From positions 149,716,501 to 149,780,500 of the forward strand of contig NC_092338.1 in the NCBI RefSeq assembly GCF_046630445.1: a DNA stretch of 64,000 nucleotides. Reading direction: 5' to 3'. Below, piece after piece: positions 41,659 to 55,315 of the stretch. Every line of letters starts with the position of its first letter. The stretch's first letter is position 1. Origin of the DNA: Rutidosis leptorrhynchoides (lineage: Eukaryota; Streptophyta; Magnoliopsida; Asterales; Asteraceae). A model generated the notes under the pieces. That model had not been told where the DNA came from, did no database searches, and worked only from the letters and a program-made list of their open reading frames with translations. Made by a program: the position numbers and the translations under genes.

Positions 41659-42201
41659 TCTTAAAGCAAAAACTACACAAAACATTCAGTATAACATGAT
41701 ATGAACTTAACAAAACAATCAAAAATAGCAAAATTCAAAAATTAGGGTTTCTATACACTCGGTCGAGTGTATATACACACACGGTCGTGTGTATCTTCGA
41801 ACGGTCTAGTGTGTGAACTCACTCGGTCGAGTGTGTCACACACTCGGTCGAGCGTGTTCATCAGATCTGAGAACTCTAACTTTGCAAATCAATCAAATCT
41901 GTTGTTTTTGCTTCAAGATCTGACCACAATAATCTCTAAACATGCCGATTAACATAATCAAACAACTAATTTTAACAGATTAAATCTAATAAGCATTTGA
42001 TTCGAGTTTTGCATTTCAAACACAAAATCAAAGATTATGAGCAAACGAAAACGAGTTATGATACCTTGTTAGTGGCGCTGTGATCACAAGAGAAAGATGT
42101 ATCTAAAGCTAGCGATCAAAAACTCGTTCTTTAAACTTGAAAAACTTGATAAAATTCGATCTCTAAATCACACAAGTATTCTGATCCGTTTGAGACTCAG
42201 A
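41659..42201 (-). promoter_or_regulatory. Probable leader of post-pol genes
   Basis: AT-rich leader between a minus-strand TATA box and ORF A. It contains a second cluster of quasi-palindromes (41756-41860), the block AAACCCTAATTTTTGAATTT, a donor-like AACAAGGTATCATAAC (about 42060-42075) and an acceptor-like site next to ORF A. This layout mirrors the gag leader at 51581-52150, which also carries AAACCCTAAT and a palindrome cluster. Confidence 0.5.
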
Positions 42202-42214
42202 CCCTTTTTATACC
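42202..42214 (-). promoter_or_regulatory. Internal TATA box upstream of post-pol genes
   Basis: Minus-strand GGTATAAAAAGGG, directly downstream (in the direction of transcription) of quasi-palindromes at 42218-42375. This is the same order as in the LTR, where palindromes precede ACTATATATAC. Confidence 0.6.
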
Positions 42215-42217
42215 CCC

Positions 42218-42375
42218 AGACACACTCGGTCGAGTGTGTCGTCCACACGGCCGTGACTGAATGCTAACTCGGCCGAGTGTGTTTTAAACACATCACATAA
42301 TTTTCACCTAGTCAGTCGGTCGTGCGAGTAGCTTACACGGTCGAGTGTTTTTACTCACTCGGTCGACTGTCTTTA
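42218..42375. repeat. Quasi-palindrome cluster, internal promoter
   Basis: Several copies of CACTCGGTCGAGTG and variants (ACGGCCGTG, CTCGGCCGAGTGTG). The arms CACTCG and CGAGTG are inverted around a 2-base centre. Other clusters lie at 37612-37690, 41756-41860, 51636-51900 and 52436-52520, all inside this element. Confidence 0.85.
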
Positions 42376-44653
<2,278 letters not shown>

Positions 44654-47600
44654 TCACAACTCAGTCTCTTGGTTAGGTTCCTCTGTGTCAGAAACCTCAG
44701 TTTCAGGAACCACGTCAGTAAGCAATTTAATACCTATTTCCTTCAACAGAAAATCAAAGCGTGGTTTATCAAAAGCTTTTGTGAAGAGATCAGCCCTTTG
44801 GGCTGTAGTATCTATCTGCACTACATCTATCAGCTTTTTTTCATAGCAATCTCTAATGAAATGGTACTTAATCCCTATATGTTTCGTTTTAGAATGATTT
44901 ACGGGATTTTTAGTGACAGCTATGGCAGCAGTATTATCAACATAAATAGGAGTGTTAGAAATTTGCAAACCGTAGTCACGTAGTTGCTGTTGAATCCAGA
45001 TGACCTGAGATGTACAGCTGGCCACGGTAATGTATTCTGCTTCACAAGTAGACTGAGCCACAGCTGTCTGCTTCTTACACTGCCAGGTAACAAGTTTGCT
45101 TCCCAGAAACTGACAACCTCCTAATGTTGACTTAAAATCTTTCTTACATCCTCCATAGTCTGAATCACTATACGCTGTGAGATCAAAACCATCCTCACAC
45201 GGATACCATAACCCTAAGCTCGGTGTATCTTTCAAATACCTCAGAATCTTCTTAACCACTAACATATGATGAACATTAGGATTTGCCTGATAACGAGCAC
45301 ACAGACAAACCGCAAACATGATATCTGGTCGAGAAGCGGTAAGATACAATAGAGAACCGATGATTGCCCTGTATAACGTTTGGTCCACTGAAGCACCCTC
45401 ACAATCAGGAGATATCCCATGATTTACAGACAACGGAGTCTTAGCGGGTCTTTCTGCTTCCATTTGAAACCTCTTCAGAATATCAGCAACATATTTGGTT
45501 TGATGCAAAAAGATACCTTTATTCGTCTGAGCTACTTGTAGACCTAGGAAAAACTTTATCGTTCCCATCGAACTTATCTTGAACTTCTGCTGCATGACTT
45601 TCTCAAACTCATCAACCATTCCCTGATCTGTTGACCCGAAGATAATATCATCAACATAAACCTGAACTAACATAAGATGTTGTCCCTTCTTCTTGATGAA
45701 AAGTGTCTGATCAATGACACCTCTCCTGAAACCGTTTTCAATCATGTAGTTTGACAATGTTGCATACCATGCTCTAGGAGCTTGGTGAAGACCATAAAGT
45801 GCCTTTTCAAGTCGATAAACCTTTTCTGGGAAATGCGGGTCTTCGAAACCAGGTGGTTGTTCAACAAACACTCTTTCATTGATCTCGCCGTACAAAAATG
45901 CGCTTTTGACATCCATTTGAAAAACTTTAAAACCCATGAAGGATGCAAAGGCCAAGAAAATCCTAATTGCTTCCAGTCGTGCAACCGGAGCAAAAACCTC
46001 ATCATAGTCAATTTCAGGGATCTGTTGATATCCCTTTACCACCAGTCTAGCTTTGTTTCTGATAACAATACCCTGTTCATCCTTCTTATTTTTCAAAACC
46101 CATCGAAGACCATAGGGTACACAACCATGTGGTGGATTGACTAGCTTCCAAACCTTTAAATATTTGAATTGTAACAGCTCCTCTTGCATTGCACTAACCC
46201 ACTCGTCAAACTTCAATGCCTCATAAGCATCTTTAGGTTCAATTTGACACACATAACATGAGTGAGCATGCACAAATATTCTTCCTGTCTTATTCAACGT
46301 TGAATAAAAAGCTGTTACCACATTCGCACTCGCTGTCTGAACATCTTCCGCTACTGTTGAACTTACACTAGTCACGGGAACCTCTGATGTAGTCGGAACT
46401 TCAGATGTAGAGGCTTCATTAGATTTCCCTAGAGGAATACTAATGTGAGGAATGACTCTTGAATCCACATAATAATCATCAAGTCGTTTAGGTGGCAGAA
46501 TCACACGATTGGATCTACGTACACCTCCTGCTTCAGTTGGCGGTTCAGTCACTGTTACAGTTGGTGGTTGATTATATAGAGGATTAAGATGTTCCTCAGT
46601 CAGTTGCGTTCGACTAACTTCCTCGTCATCTTCAAGCTCACTATCTTCATCTGTATATACTACCCCGTCCTCATTTAAATCAAAATCACCTCTAACACTC
46701 TTCGAACTTGGTTGCAAGCTAGAAACTGGATTCTGAACCTGCACTGGAGTAGTGATAACATTTTCAGAAGTGTTTTGAGAATCAAACAATATCTGAGTCA
46801 GAACTTCTTCATCTGTAGCATCTGGCGGAAGATTGAAGGAATCAAATAACTTATCATATTCAAACTGCCATGCGAATCCTTTACTGACACGAGGTGGAGC
46901 ATTGCGTTGAATATCAACCTCATAACGTTCTTCCACACACTTGGACTCAGTATTATACACCCGTTTGTTCGGATTCCCATATCCCAAGAAGATACCAGAG
47001 ATCACCTTTGAATTAAATTTTCCTCTAGCGTCTCGTACCAGAATAGTACAAGGTGCACCAAAGGGTTCAAAATGTTTAATGTTTGGATTTCTCTTATGTA
47101 ACAGTTCATAACATGTTTTACCATGTCTCTTCACCACTAGAACTCTGTTCATCACGTAGCATGCAGTACTCACGGCTTTACCCCAAAAAACAATTGGAAG
47201 ACATGAATCTGCTAGCATTGTTCTTGCGGTTTCAATTAGAGTCCTATTCTTTCTTTCAGCAACACCGTTTGATTGAGGTGTATAAGCAGGACTGAACTGT
47301 TGTTGTATCCCCTTCTCATTACAGAACAGCAGCATCTGATTGTTCTTAAATTCCGTACCATTATCAGTACGAATCTTTCTAACCTTCAACTTATACAAAC
47401 TTTCGAGCTTCAGAATCAAAACTTTAATATGATCGAAAGTATCTGACTTGTGTTTCAACATCACAACCCACGAGAACCAGGAATATTCATCTGTAACCAC
47501 CAAGCAGTAAGACTCTCCGGTGAGAGTTTTACAGTTAACTGGACCAAAGAGGTCCATGTGCAGCAATTCCAAAGGAATATTAACTGAATGATGCTTCTTG

Positions 47601-48217
47601 GCAGTATGTGACTTCTTAGTCTGTTTCCCTTGCTTACACGGAAGACAACCTTTAGGAATATGAAAACTCTTAACATTCACACCTTCAACCAATTCATTTT
47701 GGACTAGATTATTCATCTTCCTTAGACTCAGATGACCCATACGCTTATGCCAGATAATCGACTCATGTTCAGTAGCCTTAGAAATAAATGCCTGATGGCC
47801 TGTAGCTGCTTTAACATGAGCCTTACGCATATCAAGGATATAGAGATCCTTGCACCTTGGAGCCGTCATCAGAATCATGTCTTCCGGAATTACAAACTCT
47901 TTTCTCAAAATATAACAAAACTTATCATCAAAAGCAATGGTATACTTTTTGTCAGCAACTTGTGAAACTGAAAGCAGATTGTTCGACATCTGCTCTACAT
48001 AATTAACTTTATCAAAGCTGACGTTCTCATTAGCAATAACACCCTGAGCAGTAATAAATCCTCCTTCACTACCTGCAAAAGAAACTGGTCCTCCATCCAC
48101 TGTTTTCACATTAGACAGTAAAGACAAGTTCCCTGTCATGTGCCTGGACGGCCCACTATCAACAATCCAAGTACTGCAGCGTGGATTGTAGGCGACCTGC
48201 ACATTAAAGTAAAAGGA
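44654..48217 (-). CDS. Sirevirus Pol: protease, integrase, RT, RNase H (open frame)
   Basis: About 1,187 codons without a stop. Protease motif IVDSGPSRHMTG (Asp of DSG kept; Pro where Ala or Cys is usual). Integrase zinc region WHKRMGHLSLRKMNNL with a CLPC pair; catalytic blocks LLHMDLFGP, RTDNGTEFKN and NGVAERKNRTL give the DDE triad. RT has ARLVVKGYQQ, FQMDVKSAFLYGEINERVF and VYVDDIIFGST. RNase H has YSDSDYGGCKKDFKSTLGG, STCEAEYITVAS and VDNTAAIAVTKN. It copies genomic RNA into DNA in particles and inserts it in the nucleus. A TAA (48218-48220) separates it from the zinc-knuckle end of gag in the same frame. It ends with TGA at 44654. Confidence 0.95.
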   Translation of the reverse strand, partial: SFYFNVQVAYNPRCSTWIVDSGPSRHMTGNLSLLSNVKTVDGGPVSFAGSEGGFITAQGVIANENVSFDKVNYVEQMSNNLLSVSQVADKKYTIAFDDKFCYILRKEFVIPEDMILMTAPRCKDLYILDMRKAHVKAATGHQAFISKATEHESIIWHKRMGHLSLRKMNNLVQNELVEGVNVKSFHIPKGCLPCKQGKQTKKSHTAKKHHSVNIPLELLHMDLFGPVNCKTLTGESYCLVVTDEYSWFSWVVMLKHKSDTFDHIKVLILKLESLYKLKVRKIRTDNGTEFKNNQMLLFCNEKGIQQQFSPAYTPQSNGVAERKNRTLIETARTMLADSCLPIVFWGKAVSTACYVMNRVLVVKRHGKTCYELLHKRNPNIKHFEPFGAPCTILVRDARGKFNSKVISGIFLGYGNPNKRVYNTESKCVEERYEVDIQRNAPPRVSKGFAWQFEYDKLFDSFNLPPDATDEEVLTQILFDSQNTSENVITTPVQVQNPVSSLQPSSKSVRGDFDLNEDGVVYTDEDSELEDDEEVSRTQLTEEHLNPLYNQPPTVTVTEPPTEAGGVRRSNRVILPPKRLDDYYVDSRVIPHISIPLGKSNEASTSEVPTTSEVPVTSVSSTVAEDVQTASANVVTAFYSTLNKTGRIFVHAHSCYVCQIEPKDAYEALKFDEWVSAMQEELLQFKYLKVWKLVNPPHGCVPYGLRWVLKNKKDEQGIVIRNKARLVVKGYQQIPEIDYDEVFAPVARLEAIRIFLAFASFMGFKVFQMDVKSAFLYGEINERVFVEQPPGFEDPHFPEKVYRLEKALYGLHQAPRAWYATLSNYMIENGFRRGVIDQTLFIKKKGQHLMLVQVYVDDIIFGSTDQGMVDEFEKVMQQKFKISSMGTIKFFLGLQVAQTNKGIFLHQTKYVADILKRFQMEAERPAKTPLSVNHGISPDCEGASVDQTLYRAIIGSLLYLTASRPDIMFAVCLCARYQANPNVHHMLVVKKILRYLKDTPSLGLWYPCEDGFDLTAYSDSDYGGCKKDFKSTLGGCQFLGSKLVTWQCKKQTAVAQSTCEAEYITVASCTSQVIWIQQQLRDYGLQISNTPIYVDNTAAIAVTKNPVNHSKTKHIGIKYHFIRDCYEKKLIDVVQIDTTAQRADLFTKAFDKPRFDFLLKEIGIKLLTDVVPETEVSDTEEPNQETEL

Positions 48218-51200
48218 TTAGTTAGAAAGGGCCACCCATGCCCTAATGGCAGTGGGTTTCCCATCAACACCAACAACTGGCAACTCCACCCATTGTCCTT
48301 TAGATCCAGAAGGACCTTCATGATTTTGAACACCCTTTACTTCTGATTTAGGTTTCCAAACTGTGTTATTCGGTAATGGTTTTCTATAGCAATCATTAGT
48401 TTGAAAAACCTTTTTATCATTTGATTTCACAGAAGAAGAATTAAACACTGTTGAAGGTGATCTCCTATTAAAGAAACGAGTTGGACTAAGATCAACCTTC
48501 CTTCTGGGTGTCTGTCGAATGGGTCTACAATTCATAGCCCTGTGTCCCAACCTCTCACAATTGAAACAGTTAACATTATCAACATCATGAGAGTTAAACA
48601 AATTGCGTCTAATTGGTGAAAACTGTCTCCTATGTGGTTCAGTACGTTGTATAGTCGTAGGGGGTGACGAGACTTGTTGCTTAACAGTCTGTCGACGACC
48701 ATGCGGAACATACTTGGACACACTACCAGATTTGGAACTTGCACCTGTTGGTGGTTGTTCTACCTTAGGACCTGTAACGTCTATCCTTCCTTTACTGACA
48801 AACTTAGGTGACACTCCTTGAGTGTCCTTCTTCTTATTCTGTTTGGGAGTCACAATGCTTTTAGACTTAGCCTTTTGACTTTCAGTCATCTTACTAGCAT
48901 TAGCAGGATTTTTCAGAATGGTAACAGGTTTAGTGACAAGCTTAAAAGGTTTGCTGTCTTTCTCAGTGTCGATATCAGTATCTGACTCTGTTTCATAGAC
49001 AACATCTAAAGGCTTCTTCGACTCAACTATCTTAACAGAACTCTCAACAGGTGTTTCTTTAGGCTTACCATATTCTAGTTCTACAACTGGACCCTTACTT
49101 TTCTCAACTGGTTTGTTAATATACTCACCTAGAAGTGGCGGGGCAACCTGGTTGTAACCTAAACCCTGCTGTTTAGGAGGATTCAAAGTCTGTTTTACAT
49201 AAGACATCCTCTACCAATTGTCGATCCTAGCTTTTTCAGACTCGTATTTCAACTTAAATGAATCCCTTTCTGCATTAAGAGTCTCTATCTGTCCCAAATA
49301 CATAGTAATCACTTTTCCATCATCTATAACCGTTGATTTTAAGTGACCCACCTGATTTTCTAAAGAGTTAATCACATCAACATAGTCTTTCTGTTTATTA
49401 AGGTAGAAAAGCGCATCATCATAGTTGTTTTTATTAGTCTGATTCTACAAACTTAAATTCTTAAGGTCAATTCTAAGCTTAGGACAAGTCTCACATGTAA
49501 CAGATATCTCATTAAACTTTGTGGTAACACATTCAAGCCTCTCAATTTCCTGTTCATAACCAATACATTTAGAACAATTAGAAACTGAGTCAATACATAC
49601 CTTATCATTTCCGGGCGTGTTAGCCATGAATGCATAGTCATTTCTTCCAACCTGAGAATCTGCATCTGATTCTGACTCTGACTCTGAGCTCGTACTATCC
49701 GAGTAATCAGCCTCATAACCTCCTTTACCCTCACCTTGATCTCCACAAACTGGACTCTGAACAGTAACAATCTTCTCATCACCACTCTTAAGATCACAGT
49801 TGAGCAAATGTTCCAGCTCCTTTCTGAACCAAGTACCAACATGACAACTCATCCCTTCTTCTTCATCAGACGAGTCAGTAGTAAACTCAAGATCTGATAA
49901 GTCCTGAGCTTTGCGAAACTTATCATACAACCTATCCTTAATCCTCTTTATGAAGCAAAATTTCATCAGCTCTTCTGCTCTCTTCAACCTAGCATCACAT
50001 TTACACACATAGCATGTGCAATTCGGATTATCCTTACCCGTACAACCTGCATTTTTCCGAACAATTCTTTCCTCTTCAATTTCTGCTTCGCTTATACCTA
50101 CAAACACAACATTAGCTTTTTGCATATCTACCGAGATGGACCAGTCACATACTTCATCCGCATACGTTGTAGTCAAAGCCTTGGATTGAACAGAACCCGA
50201 AGATTCTTTCTCTACAATTACATGTTGTGGTGTAACTGAGATGGTTGTCTGGTGAAAAGGATCATGAAAACCAGGCTTGGGTGGTCTCGTGCAAGTCTTC
50301 TTAAAATGGCCATATTCATCACAATTGTAGCACCTAACCTTTGACATATCAAAACCAACTTTTGAATCTCGATTCAAACTCAACGATCTTTGTCATGTTC
50401 TCTTCAAGTACTTTCTAGCACGTCTCACAATGCTACCCATACATTATAGTATATCCATTCTCTCAAGCTCGTCCTCATCAATCTGATCATAGTCTTCATT
50501 TTCAAGATGACTATTAAGCACCTGTCCACCAATCATATCGTTGTATGAGTTAACAACAATAGCTGCCAATGCCATATCTTCCTGAATAGATTCGCGAGAT
50601 CTCTTCTTGATATTCTCAGTTTGAAACACGGGAGTTTGAGTCTGAGTCTGAGTCTGAGTCTGTTGAATCAGAGAATCCTCAATCATCTTAATTGTAGAAT
50701 TTTGAGCTTGTAATTTAGCATTAAAGTAGCCGGACTGAGACGATGGTGCAGACATTTGTGAAACATTGGCTGATATGTATGTTGTCTGTAGTGGAGCATG
50801 AGTACCAGAAGATGAAGCTAAAGATGATGCAGCAGTAGCTACAGAACCAAGTCTCTTTCTCTTTGCTTCATCTTGAATGTCCTTCTCCATCAACTTCGAC
50901 GTAAAAGCTGTTAGTGTCAACGGACGACCTAATGAGCTGTACCTGTTCTGAATCTTTTCAATCTCATGATCCCACTTTTCTGGAAGACCATCTTTCAACA
51001 CCCTTACTGCCTTTTCATCAGGCACCTCAATCCCATAATCTGCCATCTCTGCAACCAATAATCGATATCTTTCCAAAGTCTGTCCTAGAGATTCTGATGG
51101 AAGAGCTGCAAACACCCTCCATTCATCCTTCAAAACCTTACCTTTAGTCGCACGATAAGTAGCAGCACCTTCTGTTGCAGATTGAAGAGTTAACCAGATA

Positions 51201-51580
51201 GTATACGAGGTTTTGTTTCGATTCTTAAATTGCTGAAAGATTTCCTTTGACAAAGCTTGGGTTAGCTGAGCATAACATCTACACTCAAGATTGTACTCTT
51301 CACGCTCTGTAGGACTGAACTGTGAAGTTTCTTTGGGTTCACCATCTGCTCCACATGGCCATACATACGGATTCTCAATACATTCCCAAAGTCTAGAATC
51401 GACCCCATTTAAGTAAATAACAAACCTAACTTTTCAGTCCAAGAAGTTCTTAAGATTGTCAAGTCTAGGAACTTTATTCGAAGAACCAGATTCACTTTCA
51501 TTCAGTAATAGTTTTTGTAGTCCAGGTGCGATAACTAATGCACTGTATTCATTCATCACTTGTTCGTTTGTGTCAGACAT
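48218..51580 (-). pseudogene. Sirevirus Gag, long, with in-frame stops
   Basis: The ATG at 51580 (MSDTNEQV) opens a frame collinear with pol (same phase) of about 1,120 codons. The capsid-like region lies in 51253-50444. The first zinc knuckle CYNCDEYGHFKKTC is at about 50330 and the second CFNCERLGHRAMNC at about 48550. Between them lie an acidic stretch and a segment of coiled-coil character (49440-49215). Six stops interrupt it: TGA 51434, TAA 50444, TGA 50393, TAG 49445, TAG 49211 and TAA 48218. A large gag extension is typical of Sireviruses. No frameshift is needed to connect the parts. Confidence 0.85.
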
Positions 51581-52151
51581 TTCAATTGATTAAGTGTTAA
51601 ATTTAAAGTTAATTAAGAGCTGTTTTAAAGTCACACGGTCGATTGTCTTTGACACACGGTCGATTGATTGAGACACACGGTTGATTGATTGAGACACACG
51701 GTCGAGTGTATGACTTACACGGCCGATTTTCTATCTCCCACGGTCGGTTCACAATCTCACACGGTCGAGTGAAAAACTAACACGGCCGACTGACCTTTTG
51801 AAACTAACACGGCTCAGGTAAAACTCACACGGTCGATTGAAATACTTCCCCGGTCGATATAACAACTCACTCGGTCGGTTGTCAGTACACACACGGCCGA
51901 GTGTGTTCTTGACAGTAGCAGGTCGACAATTAGGGTTTTCTAGGCAAAAATCGATTTTGCAATCGATTATCGATGAAAAACACAAAACCAACACGTAGAA
52001 AACAATGGTGATGACTCCAGAAACACCTTTTGACAATAAAACTACCAACAATAACGTTGAAAAACCAATTAATTGACTAAAAACCCAAAAACACCAAAAA
52101 CACCAAATTTTGACTCACAAACGATTTGATCAAGCAAAACCAGAGACTCTT
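51581..52151 (-). other. Sirevirus gag leader with palindrome cluster
   Basis: Untranslated leader containing about ten diverged ACACGGTCGA-type repeats between 51636 and 51900, and AAACCCTAATTG on the minus strand at about 51930-51942. Confidence 0.75.
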
Positions 52152-52163
52152 GCTCTGATACCA
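52152..52163 (-). other. Primer-binding site of Sirevirus
   Basis: Minus-strand TGGTATCAGAGC, initiator tRNA-Met type, three bases from the 5' LTR. Confidence 0.93.
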
Positions 52164-52166
52164 CTT

Positions 52167-52660
52167 TGTAGACGATTTTTCTAAGGATCTTAGGTCGCTT
52201 GAACTCTAAACTAGAGGCGGAATACACTAGAAAAGGGTTAAACCGAGATATGGGTCGTTTTGGGATCGAATTGGTCAAACCTAGAGCAAAACCTAGATTA
52301 GATCGACTCCTAGACGATATATTTCGGTGGTATATGATGTTAGGGTTCTCTGGAGACGAAAACCTACGACTTAGGGTGAATGGGACGAGTAACTTCATCA
52401 AAGAAGTCTAAACCCGTATATATAGTGAACACAGACACACTCAGTCGAGTGTCTGTGTCCACACGGTCGACTGACTGACACAGTCGGTCGAGTGTCTATA
52501 CACACTCGGTCGACTGTGTACAGTTTAAACATATTGATCACTTGATAAATTAAGTATGCACAAACACAAATATAATCAATTGTCTCAAGTAAACATTATT
52601 ACATAACCGAAACGTGTTAAATATAAAAACGGATAACGGCGGGGGATTCATGCACCAACA
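52167..52660 (-). repeat. 5' LTR of Sirevirus
   Basis: 494 bp. The minus-strand order is palindrome cluster (52436-52520), TATA box ACTATATATAC (about 52416-52426), then R/U5 to the primer site. Confidence 0.95.
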
Positions 52661-52665
52661 ATATG

Positions 52666-54842
52666 TATTAATTCTTTTTAAATTGTGTTATTTTCGACGT
52701 TCGTTATTTGAATTTCGTCGTAGTATTGCGTGTGTGGGTATATTGCCGTAATCATCTCTTTTTTTTGTTTTGCTATTAGTTTTTGTTGCTGCTGTTTCCA
52801 ATTATGTGTATAACTCTATGTATCTGTTGTGTTGTTGCACCTGTAATTGTAAAACGATCTCATATTCATCCCTATTTCCAGGTGTTGTTTCTTTTTAATT
52901 ATGTTACTTTTTATGTTCGTTATTTGAATCTCGTTGTAGTATTGCCACACTTTTTTCTTTCATGTGATGTGTGTGTTGCTATACTGTCGTAATCTCTTTA
53001 GTTTTTTTCCTAGCGGCTGCTTTTTTGACATGGTAACTGGATTAAAAGAATACCAACATCACAAGTCGAAAAAGCAAAAGGTATTTACCGAACATGTCTT
53101 GGTCTTTGGTAAGCGTGAGTTTAATTATTTGCTAAAAAAAATTAAATTGTTGATAATTAATTATTATTTTAGACATCAGAAACCAGACCTGTGGTAATGG
53201 GTTTTAACAGAAATGGGACGGGTGACGGTAGTGGAGTGTGTGTTTTGCCTTATATTTAGGACGTGAGTTGTTAAGGAGATGTTTACAACGGGCACATGAC
53301 CTATTTTTATATTTACTTACTATTAATTGGAATATATAGTTTCCTAGACGTTTTTGCACTCATATTGTAGTCGCATCGATTAACTATACAAGTTTGATTA
53401 TTTCCTAATAGTTTAACTATACATGTTCGATATTGGAATATAGTGCGGTTCATTTTATGCTCACAAACTCTTGCAATTAATTGGAATATATCGTGGTTCA
53501 ACTTATGCTCACAAACTCTTGGTAGGCGAAACTTGAGGAGGGTTAATTATTTGAACAAGCCTTCCATTATTACCACCATTCAATCGTCATCCTGGTTGAA
53601 GACTTAAGGTTTAAATATTAGTCTGAATATGCTTATAATTTGTTGATTGTATTCATACTATATTTTGTTTTACAATACTTATTTTGTTTTAAGTTTGCAA
53701 CTTTTAGGACTTCTCGGTTGAATACTAGGTGACATTTTTGGGAGGCTCACATACCTGCATCTATTCCTTATAACATACCTCTAATTTATATATGTGGATT
53801 CTATTTTATCATTAAGTTTACATATTTGGCTTTGCAAGTATAGATTTTTTTTGGCGTTTATTATCTATTTTCGTCTTATATTAAAAACAACTTTTACTTG
53901 TGAAGTTGTAATCATTTGTAAACTTTGATGTTTAGGTGTTTCTCATTATTATTGAGATATTGGCAAAGCCAGTTGTACATGTAACTCTTTGGATAAGATA
54001 CAACTAACTTTGATGTTGACACTTACAACTCACTTGAAAAACCAGTAATGATCACCGCAATTGCTTGCCGGGTTTGGAAATAGCACGGTAAACCTTATAC
54101 ACTTCTAAAGATAAACCATCATTTAAACAGTATGTGCATTTCAGTTTAATAAATATTGTGGCTGTAGTCAGGTAACAAAAAATAGTTCATCTTACCACTG
54201 CTAAATGACGAACCGTGTTATCTGTTAGCTTATGTTTAATTTCTTTTCCCTTTTCTATAGATGTGTGGCCCTTCTAGTTTGACATGGGAGAATGAAGATT
54301 GTGATCAGATATGCAGTCACTACTGACTACCTACCATCATGACATTCAATTTTTAATGAGACGGAAAAATAAGCTAATGCAAGTACGACAAAATCGTGAA
54401 TAAACATTAAGCATATATTTTAAACTGTGAATATGCAGGTTCAGACCCACCATTAACACTTCTGTATAGCAACTCGCTGTAGTAAAAGACATCATCGGCC
54501 CATCAACAACAAAGAGTGCAAAACTGACTACCCCACCGCAACGCGCGGGCTGGACCGAACCTCGTTAATCCCAATTGTCAACTGCTCCTTAATCCTCTCC
54601 TAAATTTGCCGACATTGAAATTTTGTTAATTAATCATGATTAATTAGCTAAAATCTAATAAATTACACGTGGCCTGTGTAGCAGTACGAAAGATTAATAA
54701 AAAATAGGGGGTTACGAATCCCTTTTCCAGGGTTCCAGTACCGACTGTGTTGAGAAATAATTGGAGATTTCATTTGCAAGGTTAATGTAAGAATTTGTGT
54801 TGATCAATAGAGCTCGAGCGTTGAAGCTTAGAAGGTTAGTAA
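52666..54842. other. Host sequence between two elements, no clear gene
   Basis: It contains an imperfect duplicate of the sequence around the Sirevirus insertion site (52825-52960, compared with 37280-37331 plus 52666-52735). An imperfect tandem repeat lies at about 53455-53520 (TTATGCTCACAAACTCTTG twice). A GC-rich ACCGCAACGCGCGGGC motif occurs at about 54535. Frames such as 52964-53197 are short, without a domain, start context or conserved partner. Nothing else is supported. Confidence 0.5.
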
Positions 54843-55278
54843 TGTTAGATGTGTGAAGTAGATTAAACAAAAAAAGGAAACAAGGTAATATTGACTTGGA
54901 GATCAAGTCAAAGCTTGGAGATCAAGTCAAAGCTTGGAGAACAAGTCAAGCTTGGAAGACAAGTTTTACTTAAGGAACAAGGAGTTGATATTTATGGAAT
55001 GTTTCTTGTACTTAAAGGTCAAGTTAAACTTGTGCAACAAGGTTTTAGGCTTAATGCTTCCCTATAAATAGACCCATAATCTCATTGTAACTCATCACAA
55101 GTTCTATCAATAAAATTTCTCTAGTTTGGTCCGTGGATTAAAGTAATCAACCATTGATTACATATAACCACGTTAAATCATTGTGTTCTTAATTTTCTAG
55201 TTTATTGTCTTCGTTTGTCTATAGTGGGTTGGGTAATCTTTGGGAATTACCCTTATTGTTGGGTCCTAAATCCTAACA
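54843..55278 (+). repeat. 5' LTR of copia C3
   Basis: Starts TGTTAGATGTG and ends ATCCTAACA (terminal TGTTAG/CTAACA inverted repeat). U3 holds three to four tandem AGATCAAGTCAAAGCTTGG units (about 54891-54960). The TATA box CTATAAATAG is at 55062-55071 and AATAAA at 55109-55114. The second LTR is outside the window, so ends are inferred from the inverted termini and the primer site. Confidence 0.8.
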
Positions 55279-55279
55279 A

Positions 55280-55296
55280 TTGGTATCTAGAGCTCC
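55280..55296 (+). other. Primer-binding site of copia C3
   Basis: TTGGTATCTAGAGCTCC one base after the LTR; an initiator tRNA-Met type site with changes. Confidence 0.75.
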
Positions 55297-55315
55297 AGGT
55301 TTTCGAGTTGGGAAG

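Noticed and set aside
52964-53197. 77-codon host frame
   Set aside because: Short, Lys/Phe-rich, no conserved feature or start support.
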